The notes under the pieces were generated by a model. The model saw nothing but the letters and a program-made list of their open reading frames with translations, made no database searches and was not told where the DNA came from. Both the position numbers and the translations under genes were made by a program. Shown piece after piece: positions 12,102 through 23,519 of a stretch of 64,000 nt of DNA (its first letter is position 1; each line of letters opens with the position of its first letter). This stretch comes from Rhizophagus irregularis (Eukaryota > Glomeromycota > Glomeromycetes > Glomerales > Glomeraceae): assembly GCF_026210795.1 (NCBI RefSeq), contig NC_089432.1, forward strand, positions 1,178,001 to 1,242,000, given 5' to 3'.

Positions 12102-15100
12102 AATTTGAAAAATTCTCTATAAAATACAATATTCAAAATATGATGTATTTATCTTCATGAAACCTGTAGTCCGTTATATTGTCCTTTTAAAAAACATTTA
12201 TTAATATTTTTATCGTAGAAATGGATCTGTTAAGACAAGAGCTATTTACTACTTGACCATAATTTTCACACTTTATTAATTCTCAATTTTTTTACGCCTC
12301 ATCAAAAGGTTAGTAAGATTAGTGCAAAGATAATATGGAAGATATGGTCTCAATTCAAAAAATATATCTCCCAATATATAATTAAATAAATATCATTTAA
12401 GATAAAAGATAAACAAATTTTCTTTTTGTTTTAAAATTTACTCAATTTAAATTGCATAATAAACTTTTCAAAATTATTATTGATTTACGTATATACAACA
12501 AAATTTTCGATCCTTCAATGTTTGATCATATATTATCTTCTTCATACGGATAATAGCATGAAATACCTTACATTTCTTTCATTTACCATATTTACTAGAC
12601 AAGGTTCATTTAACCAATCGTACAATATTATTATTTATTTTCCTAGCGTAAAGACAAAAAAAGCTCATGTGTGAAGTGCAAATTATAATCTGTATCCACC
12701 TTGATTTTCGTTAATTAAAAATATATTAATTGAAATTTTTATTCCAAACTAATTTATTTTTGATTATAATTTGGCAATGATTTTTCTCTTATAGACTTAT
12801 TGCTATTTATTTTCTTGAAAATACAGAAAAAAAAAAATTATATGATCTACATTACCGAAAATAATTTTACTTTCGCATTTCTCATTTTAACCATTTCGGG
12901 TTAGATTTATTTTTTATGATGATCAGCTGCTGCTTACGAATTTTCTTTGTTACAAAAATAGTAATTTTTGTATACAATAGTAGTACAAATAGTAATACAA
13001 ATAAGTAATACAAATGTGCGCAATTTATTGAATTTCGTTCAATTTATAATTTTTTTCTTTTTCCCATAATAATTCTGAAATTTATTTTGAGTAACGTAGT
13101 TATTTATTTATATTAACTAAAATTAAAATTATAATATACAGCTCAATTAATATGGATGAAACCCCAAAAAATTTATGGGAGGATACTGATACAAATAAAT
13201 ATCAGGTAATAGCAATTTAATATTTTTAATAATTATAATTATTTTATTGAATTTTTGTAGTTAAAAATATTAATAATTTTTTGTCTATTAAAAGTACCAT
13301 GTTACAATTCCTACTATTGATTCAACTATTGAATCAGAAAATGTAGATGAAAGAGTAGTTTATATAGGAGATTTAGAAAAAAGAAAACAAGCGTATGGAA
13401 TATGTGGAGAATGTAAAGAACCTGGCATAGGATGGCAATGGTGTCAATCTTGTAATGCTAAAAGATTTAAAGATAACTTTAAAAATTGGACTAGTGGAAA
13501 TAAAGATATTGATGAATTTATACAGCAATCACAACTTAATGCTGTATATTATAAAAAATATCTTGAATGGATACCTTTTGAAAAATTTCAAAATATCACT
13601 TATATTGCGGAAGGTGGTTTTGGTAAGATTTATTCAGCTGAATGGCCTGAAGGACATATTCACCATTGGGATATTAAAAATCAAAAATGGTATAGGTTGC
13701 AAAATGACAAATATGCATTGAAAAGTTTGAATAATTCTTCTGATATATGTTCAGATTTTTTAAATGAGGTAATTTAAACTTATTTTGTCTTATATATAAA
13801 GATTGTAATTTGCATTTATTTATTAATAAAATTTTTCCTTTTTGATGATAATTAGATTAAATCTCATCTTCAGATTTATCTTGTTGATGTTGTTCAATGT
13901 TTTGGAATTACTCAAGATCCAAATAATAAAGAGTATATGATGGTTATAGAATATTGTAAAGATGGAAATTTGAGAAATTATTTAAATAAATCTGAAAATT
14001 ATTTAGATTATGAATCAAAAATTAATAAATTACAAGAAATTGCAAGAGGACTTTTAGATATTCATAATGCTGAAAAAGTTCACAAAGATTTTCATTCAGG
14101 CAATATATTATTTAAAGGTTTACCATTTATAAGTGATTTAGGAATGTGTCAACCAGCAAATATAAAGCAAACAGTTAAAGAAGAAGGAATTTATGGAGTA
14201 TTACCATATATGGCACCAGAAGTTTTACGTGGACAACAATATACAAAAGCAGCAGATATTTACTCATTTGGAATAATAATGAACGAATTTCTTTCTGAAG
14301 AAATTCCTTTTAATGATATTCCTCATAATGAATTTTTAGCTATTAAAATATGTAAAGGATTTAGACCAACAATTTCTAAAGACATACCAAAGTTACTTAC
14401 AGATTTGATAATAAAATGTTGGGATGCTGAAATAAAAAATAGACCAACCACTAAAGAATTGTATCAACTATTGAAGAAATGGTATGTTGAGATTAAAAAT
14501 ATTAAAAATAGTGAAAATAGTGAAGACGAAGATAGTAAAAATGGTAGCAATAGTCAAAATAGTGAAATATATTTTCAAATAAAAGAATGTGATAAAATTA
14601 GAAAAGAAAAATTCAAAAACAGGTCAAATGATGATAAATCAAAAAGTTTCAAACCGCATCCACAAGCAATTTATACTAGCAGACTTTTAAATTTCAAAAA
14701 TCTTCCAAAACCAGTAAATTCTTCAGATTTATCATCTTTTCAATTCAGTTCAGGTAATTAAATTAATTTTGTTTTATCATATAATCCATTTTACATTATT
14801 AATATTATTTTTATTTTTTAATAGACACTAATTATACTATTCAATCAACATCAGCAAATCCAAGTAAGTATTCCCTTAATTACTATAATTATTTTATTTA
14901 AATTTATTAATATTTAAATACTATAAATACATAATATACAGTTTCAGAATGCTTAGATGTTCAATTAAGTGAATTAGGTAAGTTATTATTATTTGTAATT
15001 TTATTAATATTTTATATCTAATTATTTTTTTATATAGAACTAAATGAAATTTGTCAAGATGGTGAAGATAATATTGAATGAAGTTTCTTTTTTTGTGAAA

Positions 15101-15295
15101 GTTGAAGTCAGATAGTTTATGTATTGAAGTTATTGAAGTTCTATTTTTCTTTCATTTATTTGTTATACTTTATCTTAGTTTTTATATTTACATATAGATT
15201 TATTGGATTTTATGTTTATTTAATATTATTTATATAGAATATTCTTAAAGATTTTGGTTAATTTGTCCTAAAGAGTTTAAATAAAATTGACAAAT
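12102..15295 (+). repeat. segmental duplication, copy A (kinase gene plus about 1 kb upstream)
   Basis: This stretch is colinear and closely similar to about 30921-34320, and similarity resumes at about 35780-35825 beyond an inserted element. Shared landmarks include CCATATTTACTAGACAAGGT about 550 bp upstream of each start codon, all six kinase exons, all five introns and the 3' flank. Both copies are in direct orientation. Copy B differs by two insertions (a 191-bp MITE upstream and a 1.4-kb element downstream) and by an expanded acidic repeat in exon 3. Confidence 0.85.
13152..15081 (+). CDS. zinc-ribbon protein kinase A, six exons
   Basis: Exons 13152-13205, 13295-13768, 13856-14753, 14825-14863, 14942-14977 and 15038-15081 join in frame into 514 residues. 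A small C4 zinc-ribbon comes first (C55, C58, C68, C71), then a linker ending SGNKDIDEFIQ that is typical of Rhizophagus kinases. The kinase domain runs from about 108: glycine loop AEGGFGKIYSAEW (123-135), lysine K161, catalytic loop HKDFHSGN (D254, N259), DLG in place of DFG (D270), and MAPE ending at 298. The catalytic residues are present, so it may be active. The residue before the catalytic aspartate is Lys, not Arg, unlike RD kinases. The tail has a short Asp/Ser/Asn repeat and HPQAIYTSRLLN. Exons 4-6 are tiny (36-44 nt). Substrate unknown. The start matches the paralogue at 32113. Confidence 0.85.
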
Positions 15296-15534
15296 TAATT
15301 ATCCCCTAAATGGCTTTTGAGCTAATTTTCCCAGAATTTTTTTTTTTAAAGCATTATAGAACAATGTTCCGAAGTGTATTGAATGATAAATTTGCACCAT
15401 CATATATTTATAGTTTCACAAATTTGATAAACATACTTGTAATTTAAGGTTACGACATTATACAAATTGGTGATATTTCCTAAAAAATAACCAGCCAAAT
15501 TTATATTACAACCCCGGTGAAAAAATCAAGCATG

Positions 15535-15800
15535 GATTGACAAAATGTTACACCGTGCCTGACATTTTACCTGATTTTCATCTGTCCGTGCTTGATATTT
15601 TTATCTGTTGTGCTTGATGTTTTATCTGTATGTGCTTGATGGTTTTATCTGTATGTGCTTGATGGTTTTATCTGTACGTGCTTGATGGATTTATCCGACC
15701 ATGCTTGACATTTTATCTGTCCGTGCTCCATCTGTGCTTGATATTTTTGTCCGTCTGTGCTTGATGTTTTTGTCCAACTGTGTTTGATTTAATTCAACTA
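15535..15800 (+). repeat. tandem array, about 24-bp unit
   Basis: About ten degenerate copies of (C/T)GTGCTTGATGTTTTATCTG. Complementary copies lie at 29200-29283 (CAAGCACGGACAGATAAAA), in the other arm of the inverted repeat. Confidence 0.75.
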
Positions 15801-15899
15801 TACTCGATAATATTATCTTTGTCAAAAATTAGTTTCTTTGTCAGCACAGGGTTGATATTTTGTCGATCACATGTTTTTAAGTTTAGTGTAGTTTTTAAA

Positions 15900-16890
15900 A
15901 TTTTACACGAATTTTTTTTTTTTATAAACAAATTTTGTAGAGAATTTTATTTTAATATAAGCAAATGCTTTGTTTGATAGAATTTCTTTGAGAATTTTTT
16001 TTAATAAAAAGATTTTTTTTGATAAAAAATTTCGTTAGAGAATGTTTTTCATTGATAGGGACATTTCTGAGTTTTTTTTTTTGATAATTTTGTTCAAAAC
16101 TTTTATTTATAGAAATTTCATTGGAGAATTTTTTTTTAATAAGATTTTTTTTTTTTGACATATACTTATTTTTTTTTGATAGAGAATTAATTCATTGAGA
16201 ATTTTTTTTTTTTTGTAGAAAATTATTTGAAGAATTTTTTAATAAGGAAGATTTTTTTGATAGATAATTTCGTTAGAAAATTTTTTTAACAAGTGAGATT
16301 TTTTTTTTGATAGAGAATTTCGTTAAGAATTTTTTTTTAATAGGAGAGAGTTTTCCTTAATAAAGAATTTCTTTTGGGAATTTTTTTTAATAGGTGAAAG
16401 TATTTTTTGACGGAGAAATTTATTAGAGAATTTTTTTTAATAGGGGATTGAAGAATTTCATTAAAGAATTTTTCTTTAATAGATCATTTCGTTAGTGTAA
16501 ATTTTTTTAACAGGGGAGATTTTTTTTTGATAGAGAATTTTGGTAAAGATTTTTTTTTTTTAACAGGAGAGGAGTTTTTTTTTGATATAGAAATACTTTT
16601 GAGAATTTTTTTTAATAGGTGGTAAGAATCTTTGAATTTTTTTTAATAGGGAAAATGTGTTTTTTGATGGAAGATTATCGTTAGAAAATTTTCTTTAATC
16701 GGGGATATTTTTTTTGATTGAGAATTTCATTAGAGAATTGTTTGTTGAAAAATTTTTTATTTTTTTTGATGGAAAATTTTGTTTAGAAATCTTAATAAAA
16801 AATTTTATTGAAAATAGTTTTTTTTTAATAAGTGTATCGAGAATTTAGAGATCTTTTTTTTTATAAAAAATTGATTGAAAATTTATTGGA
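15900..16890 (+). repeat. irregular T-rich tandem array
   Basis: Alternating variants of GAGAATTTTTTTTAATAGG and GATTTTTTTTGATAGAGAATT with a period of roughly 50-60 bp. Strong T/A strand asymmetry. Complementary arrays occur at 22.6-22.9, 28.1-28.5 and 28.9-29.1 kb. Confidence 0.75.
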
Positions 16891-16919
16891 AAATTTTTTA
16901 TTAAATTTTACAATTTTAA

Positions 16920-17165
16920 TAAATTTTTACTCCTCTTCATCTTCCCATCATTTCTCTTCATCTCCCACTCCTCTTCGTCTCCCATCACTTCTTTTTGTCT
17001 TGTTTCCTATCACTTTTCATTACTCCTTTTTACTCCCTTTCATCTTCTATTACTTTTGTTATTTCATTTTTTATTAGCATCTTTCTCCTTGATCATTGTA
17101 ATTTACTTATCTTTTTTATTTATTGTTATTGTTTCTTTTATTTGTACACTTCAATAAAAATAAAT
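16920..17165 (+). repeat. pyrimidine-rich tract
   Basis: A stretch of about 245 bp made almost entirely of C and T on the plus strand (TCATCTCCCACTCCTCTTCG and similar). No repeat unit holds throughout. Open frames through it are low-complexity and not credible genes. Confidence 0.6.
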
Positions 17166-17489
17166 ATGGTGATTTTTTTCTTTAAAATTGTAAATGTGTG
17201 ACTTAAATTTTAATATTTGCAAACAAAATTTCATTAAATAAGATTATTTTGAATAAATATGTTTGCAAAAAAATTTTTTTTAAAAATATCTTTTGCAATA
17301 ATAACCGATCAAAAATTAGATACTGTACATCATACGACATATTTGAAAAAAAACAGGCGATGATCACCCAGGCGATGTTTAGCAAATAGCAATCCCAATT
17401 TTTATTTATATATATTAACTAGAGTAACTTGGTAATTATTAGTGAGTTATAATCATTATACTGTCAGATTGACTCGAAAATTTTGGGTC

Positions 17490-19650
17490 GGGTCATCAAA
17501 CGTTTTTATAATTAAATATAAAAAAAATTGATTTTTTTATTAAAAACGTCAGACTTGACGTTTTTATGATTAAAAAATCATTTTTTACATTAGATTTGAT
17601 TAAAAATCAAAAAAATTGATTTTTTTGGTTAAAAACGTAAGACTTGGCGTTTTTGTAATTAAAAAATCAAAAAAAATGATTTTATTAATTAAAAATGTCA
17701 GACTCAACGTTTTTGTAATTAAAAAATCAAAAAAATGTTTTTTTTAGTTAAAAACGTCAGACATGACATTTTTGTGATTAAAAATAAAAAAAAAATGATT
17801 TTTTTAGTTAAAAAATGTCAGACTTGACGTTTTTGTAATTAAAAAATCAAAAAAATGACTTTTTTAGTTGAAAAACGTCAGGCTTGACGTTTTTGTAATT
17901 AAAAAATCAAAAAAATGACTTTTTTAGTTGAAAAACGTCAGGCTTGACGTTTTTGTAATTAAAAAATCAAAAAAATGACTTTTTTAGTTAAAAAACGTCA
18001 GGCTTGACGTTTTTGTAATTAAAAAATCAAAAAAATGACTTTTTTAGTTAAAAAATGTCAGGCTTGACATTTTTGTAATTAAAAAATCAAAAAAAAAATG
18101 ACTTTTTTAGTTAAAAAACGTCAGACATGACATTTTTGTGATTAAAAATAAAAAAAATGATTTTTTTAATTAAAAACGTCAGATTTGACGTTTTTGTAAT
18201 TAAAAAATCAAAAAAATGACTTTTTTAGTTAAAAAACGTCAGACTTGACGTTTTTTAATTAAAAAATCAAAAAAAAAATGATTTTTTTAGTTAAAAACGT
18301 CAGACATGACATTTTTGTGATTAAAAATAAAAAAAATGATTTTTTAATTAAAAACGTCAGATTTGACATTTTTATGATTCAAAAAATTATTTTTTACGTT
18401 AGATTTGACAATTTTGTAATTAAAAATCAAAAAAATTGATTTTTTTAGTTAAAAACGTCAGACTTGACGTTTTTGTAATTAAAAAATCAAAAAAAAATGA
18501 TTTTTTAATTAAAAATGTCAGACTCGACGTTTTTGTAATTAAAAAATCAAAAAAATGATTTTTTTAATTAAAAACGTCAGACTTGACGTTTTTGTGATTA
18601 AAAATCAAAAAAAATATTGGTTTTTTTTAATTAAAAATGTCAGACTTGATGTTTTTGTGATTAAAAATCAAAAAAAATATTGATTTTTTAATTAAAAACG
18701 TCAGACTTGGCATTTTGTAATTAAAAATCAAAAAAATATTGTTTTTTTTGATTAAAAATGTCAGACTTGATGTTTTTGTAATTAAAAAATCAAAAAAAAA
18801 TGATTTTTTTGATTAAAAACGTTAGACTTGACATTATTGTAATTAAAAAATCAAAAAAAAAATGATTTTTTTGATTAAAAACGTCAGACTTGACATTTTT
18901 GTTATTAAAAAATCAAAAAAATGATTTTTTTAATTAAAAAACGTCAGACTTGACATTTTTGTGATTAAAAAATAAAAATCAAAAAAATATTGGTTTTTTT
19001 TAATTAAAAACGTCAGACTTGACGTTTTTGTTATTAAAAAATCAAAAAAAAATGATTTTTTAATTAAAAACGTCAGACTTTGACATTTTTGTGATTAAAA
19101 ATCAAAAAAATATTGGTTTTTTTAATTAAAAACGTCAGACTTGGCATTTTGTAATTAAAAATCAAAAAAATATTGTTTTTTTTAATTAAAAATGTCAGAC
19201 TTGACGTTTTTGTAATTAAAAAATCAAAAAAAATGATTTTTTTGATTAAAAATGTCAGACTTGATGTTTTTGTAATTAAAAAATCAAAAAAAATGATTTT
19301 TTTGATTAAAAACGTTAGATTTGACATTATTGTAATTAAAAAATAAAAAAAAATGATTTTTTTGATTAAAAACGTCAAACTTGACATTTTTGTTATTAAA
19401 AAATCAAAAAAATGATTTTTTTAATTAAAAAACGTCAGACTTGACATTTTTGTGATTAAAAAATAAAAATCAAAAAAATATTGGTTTTTTTTAATTAAAA
19501 ACGTCAGACTTGACGTTTTTGTTATTAAAAAATCAAAAAAAAAAATGATTTTTTTAATTAAAAACGTCATACTTTGACATTTTTGTGATTAAAAATCAAA
19601 AAAATATTGGTTTTTTTAATTAAAAACGTCAGTCTTGACATTTTTTGTTA
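17490..19650. repeat. satellite array, about 60-bp unit, roughly 36 copies
   Basis: A head-to-tail array of about 2.1 kb. Units between 17820 and 18060 repeat at exactly 60 bp; others vary by a few bases in the A/T runs. Each unit contains two dyads: ACGTCAGACTTGACGT with flanking A/T runs, and an A-run/T-run dyad (AAAAAATCAAAAAAATGATT). Every unit could therefore fold into two hairpins on either strand. CpG-containing ACGT and its decayed forms (ATGT, ACAT) alternate among copies. Any ORF across it is an artefact of the repeat. It lies inside the long inverted repeat. Confidence 0.9.
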
Positions 19651-19925
19651 AAAAAATAAAAAATGAAGAAAAAACGTTTTTGCGTTATTTTTTTTATAAT
19701 TTTATATGGAAAAATGCCAAAAGTTTTTGGCATTTTTTTTAATAATATTATATGAAAAAACGCTGAAACATTTTTTTTACAATTTTTTTATTTTTTTGCA
19801 ATATTTTATGAAATTTTAATGATCAACAAAAAAATGAAATTATGCAAATATTGAATGATGCAACAATTTAACAGGGACTTTTAGTGGCACAGGAAGAGTT
19901 TTTGCGAAAAGTTGGCATTAGAAGT

Positions 19926-20035
19926 TTTTTTCATTGTCATTGTCATTGACATTGACATTGACATTGACATTGACATTGACATTGACATTGACATTGACAT
20001 TGTCACTGACATTGACATTGTCATTGACATTTACA
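19926..20035 (+). repeat. hexanucleotide microsatellite (ATTGAC)n
   Basis: About 18 copies of ATTGAC with a few ATTGTC variants. An open frame across it would encode an Asp-Ile run and is not considered a gene. Confidence 0.9.
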
Positions 20036-20139
20036 TAAAGTTATATAAGATTAATCTGAGAGTTTTTTACCAAAAAGGAAATTTTTTTATAAAAAGGGAA
20101 ATGATTTTCAATTTCGAGGCAATTCAGCAGGTGTTTTAA

Positions 20140-20963
20140 TAACAAATTGAGAAATGATTTCCATAGAAAATCTCGTGACAAAATTTATAATAAATTTAAA
20201 ATAAATGATCAACAAAAATGATCAACAAAATCGTTACTAGTTTTATAAAAAACACCCAATAATATCTTTTTATTGTTTTAAAGTATTTAAAATAGTTTTG
20301 TATTCGCTAACTATTACTGTTCAATAAAAATAAAAATAAAAGTATTTAAAATAGTAGATTTTCAAAAAATGTTTTTATGCCAATTATTTAATATTATTAA
20401 TGATAAAAAAAGAAAACACTTCAAACAAATTTTTGCTATATACTTTTTTTAAAGTTAACAATATTTTAAAAACTTTTTAATTTATGTTATATATGAATAA
20501 TATGATTATATAATAAGAAATTGTAAAAAAAAATTTTTATGAAATTAAAAAATATTAAAAATAAAGTTAAAAATGGAATCAAAAAATACTAAACTAAAGA
20601 AAATTATTAAATAAAGTAAGATAAATTTTTAAAAAATACCATAAAAATAAATACTAGTAGAAACCTGAAATTATTAAAATGAAACAAATAAAACAAAAAG
20701 AAAAAAAAAGTACTAAAAAGAATTAAAATTAAATATTAAATAAAAATGAAATTAAAGAAATACCAAGACTAAAAACTAACAATATATTTAAGAAAATAAT
20801 TATAAAGATAAAATATATTAATTATATTAATTAAACAAAGAAATACAGTACTATAAAATAAAATAAAAATTAAAAAAAAGCTGAATCATATACTAAGAAT
20901 AAAATTAAAAAAAACTATGATAGAATCCTAAATAGCATAGTAAATTAAGCAAATTCTATATAC
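20140..20963. other. A-rich spacer, no gene seen
   Basis: Between the microsatellite and the TIR element the plus strand is strongly A-rich (notably 20560-20930), the opposite skew to the T-rich array at 15.9-16.9 kb. No coding region recognised. Confidence 0.5.
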
Positions 20964-21319
20964 TAGTAAAGCTCCTCATGAGCCCGAGCCAGCTTGCAAG
21001 CTAAGCCATACTTAAATTGGCTTGATGCTTGACAAGCCAGCTCGAAAAAGCTTGAGTTGGCTTGCCTACAAAGTAATAAAATAAAAATTAATCATATGAC
21101 TTCCTGATATTCTGATTTGCCGATGATTGATAATCAGCTTTTTGTATAAAAAAATAATTTTTTTTTTTTTACCGATCTTTTTAAATAATAATTTATTCAT
21201 TATTATTATTTAAAAAGAAGACGGAAATTTAAGTTAAGGGAAGGGTACTTGGTTTTTTTTTAATTTGGGAACGTTACTAATGTTCCCTTTCTTTTTTTCT
21301 TTAGGGTTATTATTCTAGA

Positions 21320-21830
21320 CATGAATTCCGTCAAAATGAAGCAAGAACAGCCTTTCCTTGGAGTTATGCGGTGAGTAGTGTAATGTATGGACAGTATGGT
21401 TATGAAATTGCATTATGGAACAATACTAACGCAAATTTTTTTTTATTTTTAGTTCTTCAGCCTTTCTTCGGTAAGTAGTGTAATGTATAGATAGTATGGT
21501 GCATTATGGAACCCCGCTAACACATTTTTTTTTTGTTTTTCAGGTTTCTGGCTAGTGGAATAATTAACCTTTACTCTCTCACGAGGATTTTTTGGATATA
21601 AATTCGGAGCACCTTCACCTTTCTTATAATCAGCAAGAATTGCCTCACATAGGTTGGTATAGTTTGGGGAGTGTATGGTTGTATAATGGCATTTGAAACA
21701 ATACTAATGCCATTTTTTTTTATTTTTTTAGGTTCCCGGCTATGGAATATGCGGTTGGTGAGTGTGTGGCTGTGCAATGGTGTTATAAAACATCATTAAT
21801 GCCATTTCTCTTTTTTTTTTTAGATAAAAC
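21320..21830 (+). repeat. cluster of near-identical intron-like units (set 1)
   Basis: Four consecutive segments begin GTGAGT, GTAAGT or GTTGGT and end TTTTTAG or TTTTCAG. They share an internal core resembling GTAATGGCATTATGAAACAA, followed by the branch-site-like (A)CTAA(C/T) and a T-rich tract. They are separated by exon-like pieces of about 18-110 bp (TTCTTCAGCCTTTCTTCG; GGTTCCCGGCTATGGAATATG). No continuous protein could be assembled. A similar set lies at 24360-24860. Confidence 0.5.
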
Positions 21831-21848
21831 TCGGCTTGAGCCAGGATT

Positions 21849-22424
21849 CCAAAAAATTTTCGGTAACGTGACTTTGTACTACTAACCTAAAAATAGTAGA
21901 TATATTGATGAAAAGTAATATTTTTCACAGTTCTTACTTCTCACCCAACTGTTTTGTATTTGCCAGTAATTTCACCTTGAAATATATAATATTCTTTTTT
22001 ATTATAGTTTATTCTATTCTATTTTCTTAACCATATTGTGTTTTATTTTGTTGTGAAATAAAAACGCGTTTTTTATATTAAATACAAAATTTATTTACAA
22101 CCTTGGGAGTATAAAGGTGAACTACCAAGTTTGAATAAGAACAAGACTTTTCCATTTAATACATTATAAAAATTATCTTTACATTACTATTACTTATTGT
22201 TAAATTTCTAAAATAATAAATAATTTATTCACTTATTTTAATAAAAAAAATTTTTATAAAGTGAAAAGGACTATACTTGATAAGAATTAAACGTTTCTTT
22301 TTTTTATAAAATTACACTTATTTTTTTTCTTAAAAAAAGCTTCGAAAATTTTTCTAAGATAATGTTGTACAAAATAAATCTGACCAATAAAACTCGCCAA
22401 GTCACGTTACCGAAAATTTTTTGG
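21849..22424. repeat. pair of perfect 26-bp inverted repeats
   Basis: A 26-bp sequence at 21849-21874 (CCAAAAAATTTTCGGTAACG, then TGACTT) recurs exactly as its reverse complement at 22399-22424, enclosing 524 bp. This suggests a nested element or a foldback module inside the larger TIR element. No target duplication was found. Confidence 0.7.
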
Positions 22425-22589
22425 TGGTGTTCTTTGGGGTAGTTGGATTTATTATGGCTTGGCTTAGCTCAAAAAGCTTGAGCCAATATTTGCCGTGGCT
22501 CAGTTCATTGCAGACTCAGCTGAGCTTGAGCTATGCCCTGGCTCAGCTCAAGCCATCTCATGCGGAGCTTTAACTACAAGAAAACCATT

Positions 22590-22935
22590 TATTTTATAAT
22601 ATCCATTAAAAAAAAAAAAATTTCAAGCCAAAATTCTTGATACCCTCATTAAAAAAAAACTATTTTCAATAAAATTTTCTATCGAGACTTCTAACAAAAT
22701 TCTCTATCAAAAAATAAAAAACTTTTCAACCAACAATTCTCTAATGAAATTCTCAATCAAAAAAATATCCCCGATTAAGAAAAATTTCTAACGAAAATCT
22801 TCCATCAAACAACACATTTTCCCTATTAAAAAAAAAGTTCTCAAAAGAATTTCTATCAAAAAAAAAAACTTCCCTCCTATTAAAAAAAAATAAATTTTCC
22901 ATCAAAAAAAAAACCTCCCCTGTTAAAAAATTTAC
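22590..22935 (-). repeat. right arm of the long inverted repeat, inner piece
   Basis: The reverse complement closely follows 16520-16870, sharing GGGGATATTTTTTTGATTGA and GAGAATTGTTTGTTGAAAA. The next stretch of the arm (GAAATGATCTAT) is found only at 28145, so about 5.2 kb has been inserted between the pieces. Confidence 0.7.
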
Positions 22936-23234
22936 TAACGACATCAGGAAATTTAAAGATCGATAAAATTATATAAATTTATAACTTTTATATAAAGTTA
23001 AATAATTTTTTATATAAAATTTATATATTTATAAAAATATATAAATAATAATATTTTTTAATATAAAAGTTACTTATTTTTTTATGTAAAATTGCATATT
23101 TATAAACCTATATAAAGAATATAATAATTCATAATTTTATTTTGAAGAATAAGTAGAAAATTACATAATTTTACATAAAAATGTATGCAATATTTTACAT
23201 ATTTTTAACTAGTTATTAATTTATAAAATTATTC

Positions 23235-23505
23235 TTACCAGCTGATATATCTGTTTACAAAATATGCATTATTATGGTCAAATCATTGAACAATATGTAC
23301 AGTTTCTATCAGTACTTCAATTGGCACAATATAAAATTCATTAATAAATTTAATATATGGACATCCAAATCTCAAAAACTTGCTTTCAGTTTGGTATTTA
23401 TAATCATACAAACAATAAACTCTTTCTCACCAAACCAAATTTTTTGATATATATTTCCCACATACTAAAGACACATTTTCGCCTTAGGGCATTGCTGAAA
23501 GACCT
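23235..23505 (-). pseudogene. degenerate coding remnant of unknown family
   Basis: One minus-strand frame gives protein-like sequence interrupted only by three stops: GENVSLVCGKYISKNLVW, stop, ERVYCLYDYKYQTESKFLRF, GCPYIKF.., then IETVHIVQ, stop, FDHNNAYFVN. Two of the stops are TGA. The composition is unlike the surrounding AT-rich noise. The upstream segment to about 23640 (SVKEKCLSIVQQAKKK) may belong to it in a shifted frame. I do not recognise the family; a transposon-encoded protein is one possibility given the context. Confidence 0.4.
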
Positions 23506-23519
23506 TTTACACTTCCTCT

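Larger units (their letters stand above)
15500..16890 (+). repeat. left arm of a long imperfect inverted repeat
   Basis: From about 15512 to 16890 the sequence recurs, reverse-complemented and in pieces, at 22590-22935, 28135-28533 and 28937-29283. A diagnostic match is AGGGACATTTCTGAG (near 16056), whose complement sits at the 28.53 kb insertion point and resumes after it. The outer 300 bp (15535-15800) is a tandem array of a roughly 24-bp unit (TGTGCTTGATGGTTTTATCTG), and the inner kilobase is an irregular T-rich array. The extreme ends and any target duplication could not be fixed. It could be a terminal inverted repeat of a large element or a plain inverted duplication. Confidence 0.7.
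20964..22576. mobile_element. TIR element with AAGCTC(C/A) subterminal motifs, possibly hAT-like
   Basis: The left end TAGTAAAGCTCCTCATGAG and right end CTCATGCGGAGCTTTAACTA are near-perfect inverted repeats. Both flanks continue with many inverted GCTTGAGC/GCTCAAGC motifs (20980-21070 and 22450-22560), an arrangement seen in hAT-type elements. I found no convincing 8-bp target duplication; the best candidate flanks agree at about five of eight positions. Inside are a set of short intron-like units and a nested 26-bp inverted repeat. No transposase is recognisable, so it would be non-autonomous. Confidence 0.5.

Noticed and set aside
15780-17385. Short open frames rich in Phe, Ile and Lys
   Set aside because: They lie in T-rich and pyrimidine-rich arrays and have no conserved features.
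19073-19387. 104-codon minus-strand frame with repeated SLTFLIKK segments
   Set aside because: It is a reading of the 60-bp satellite; no start context, and neighbouring units break the frame.
17490-19650. CRISPR-like regular repeats
   Set aside because: No distinct spacers: whole 60-bp units repeat end to end, in a eukaryotic context, with no cas genes.
19912-20139. Open frame encoding a long Asp-Ile run
   Set aside because: It is simply the ATTGAC hexanucleotide microsatellite read in one frame.
20964-22576. Clean 8-bp hAT target duplication
   Set aside because: The best-aligned flanks agree at only about five of eight positions, so hAT membership is left tentative.
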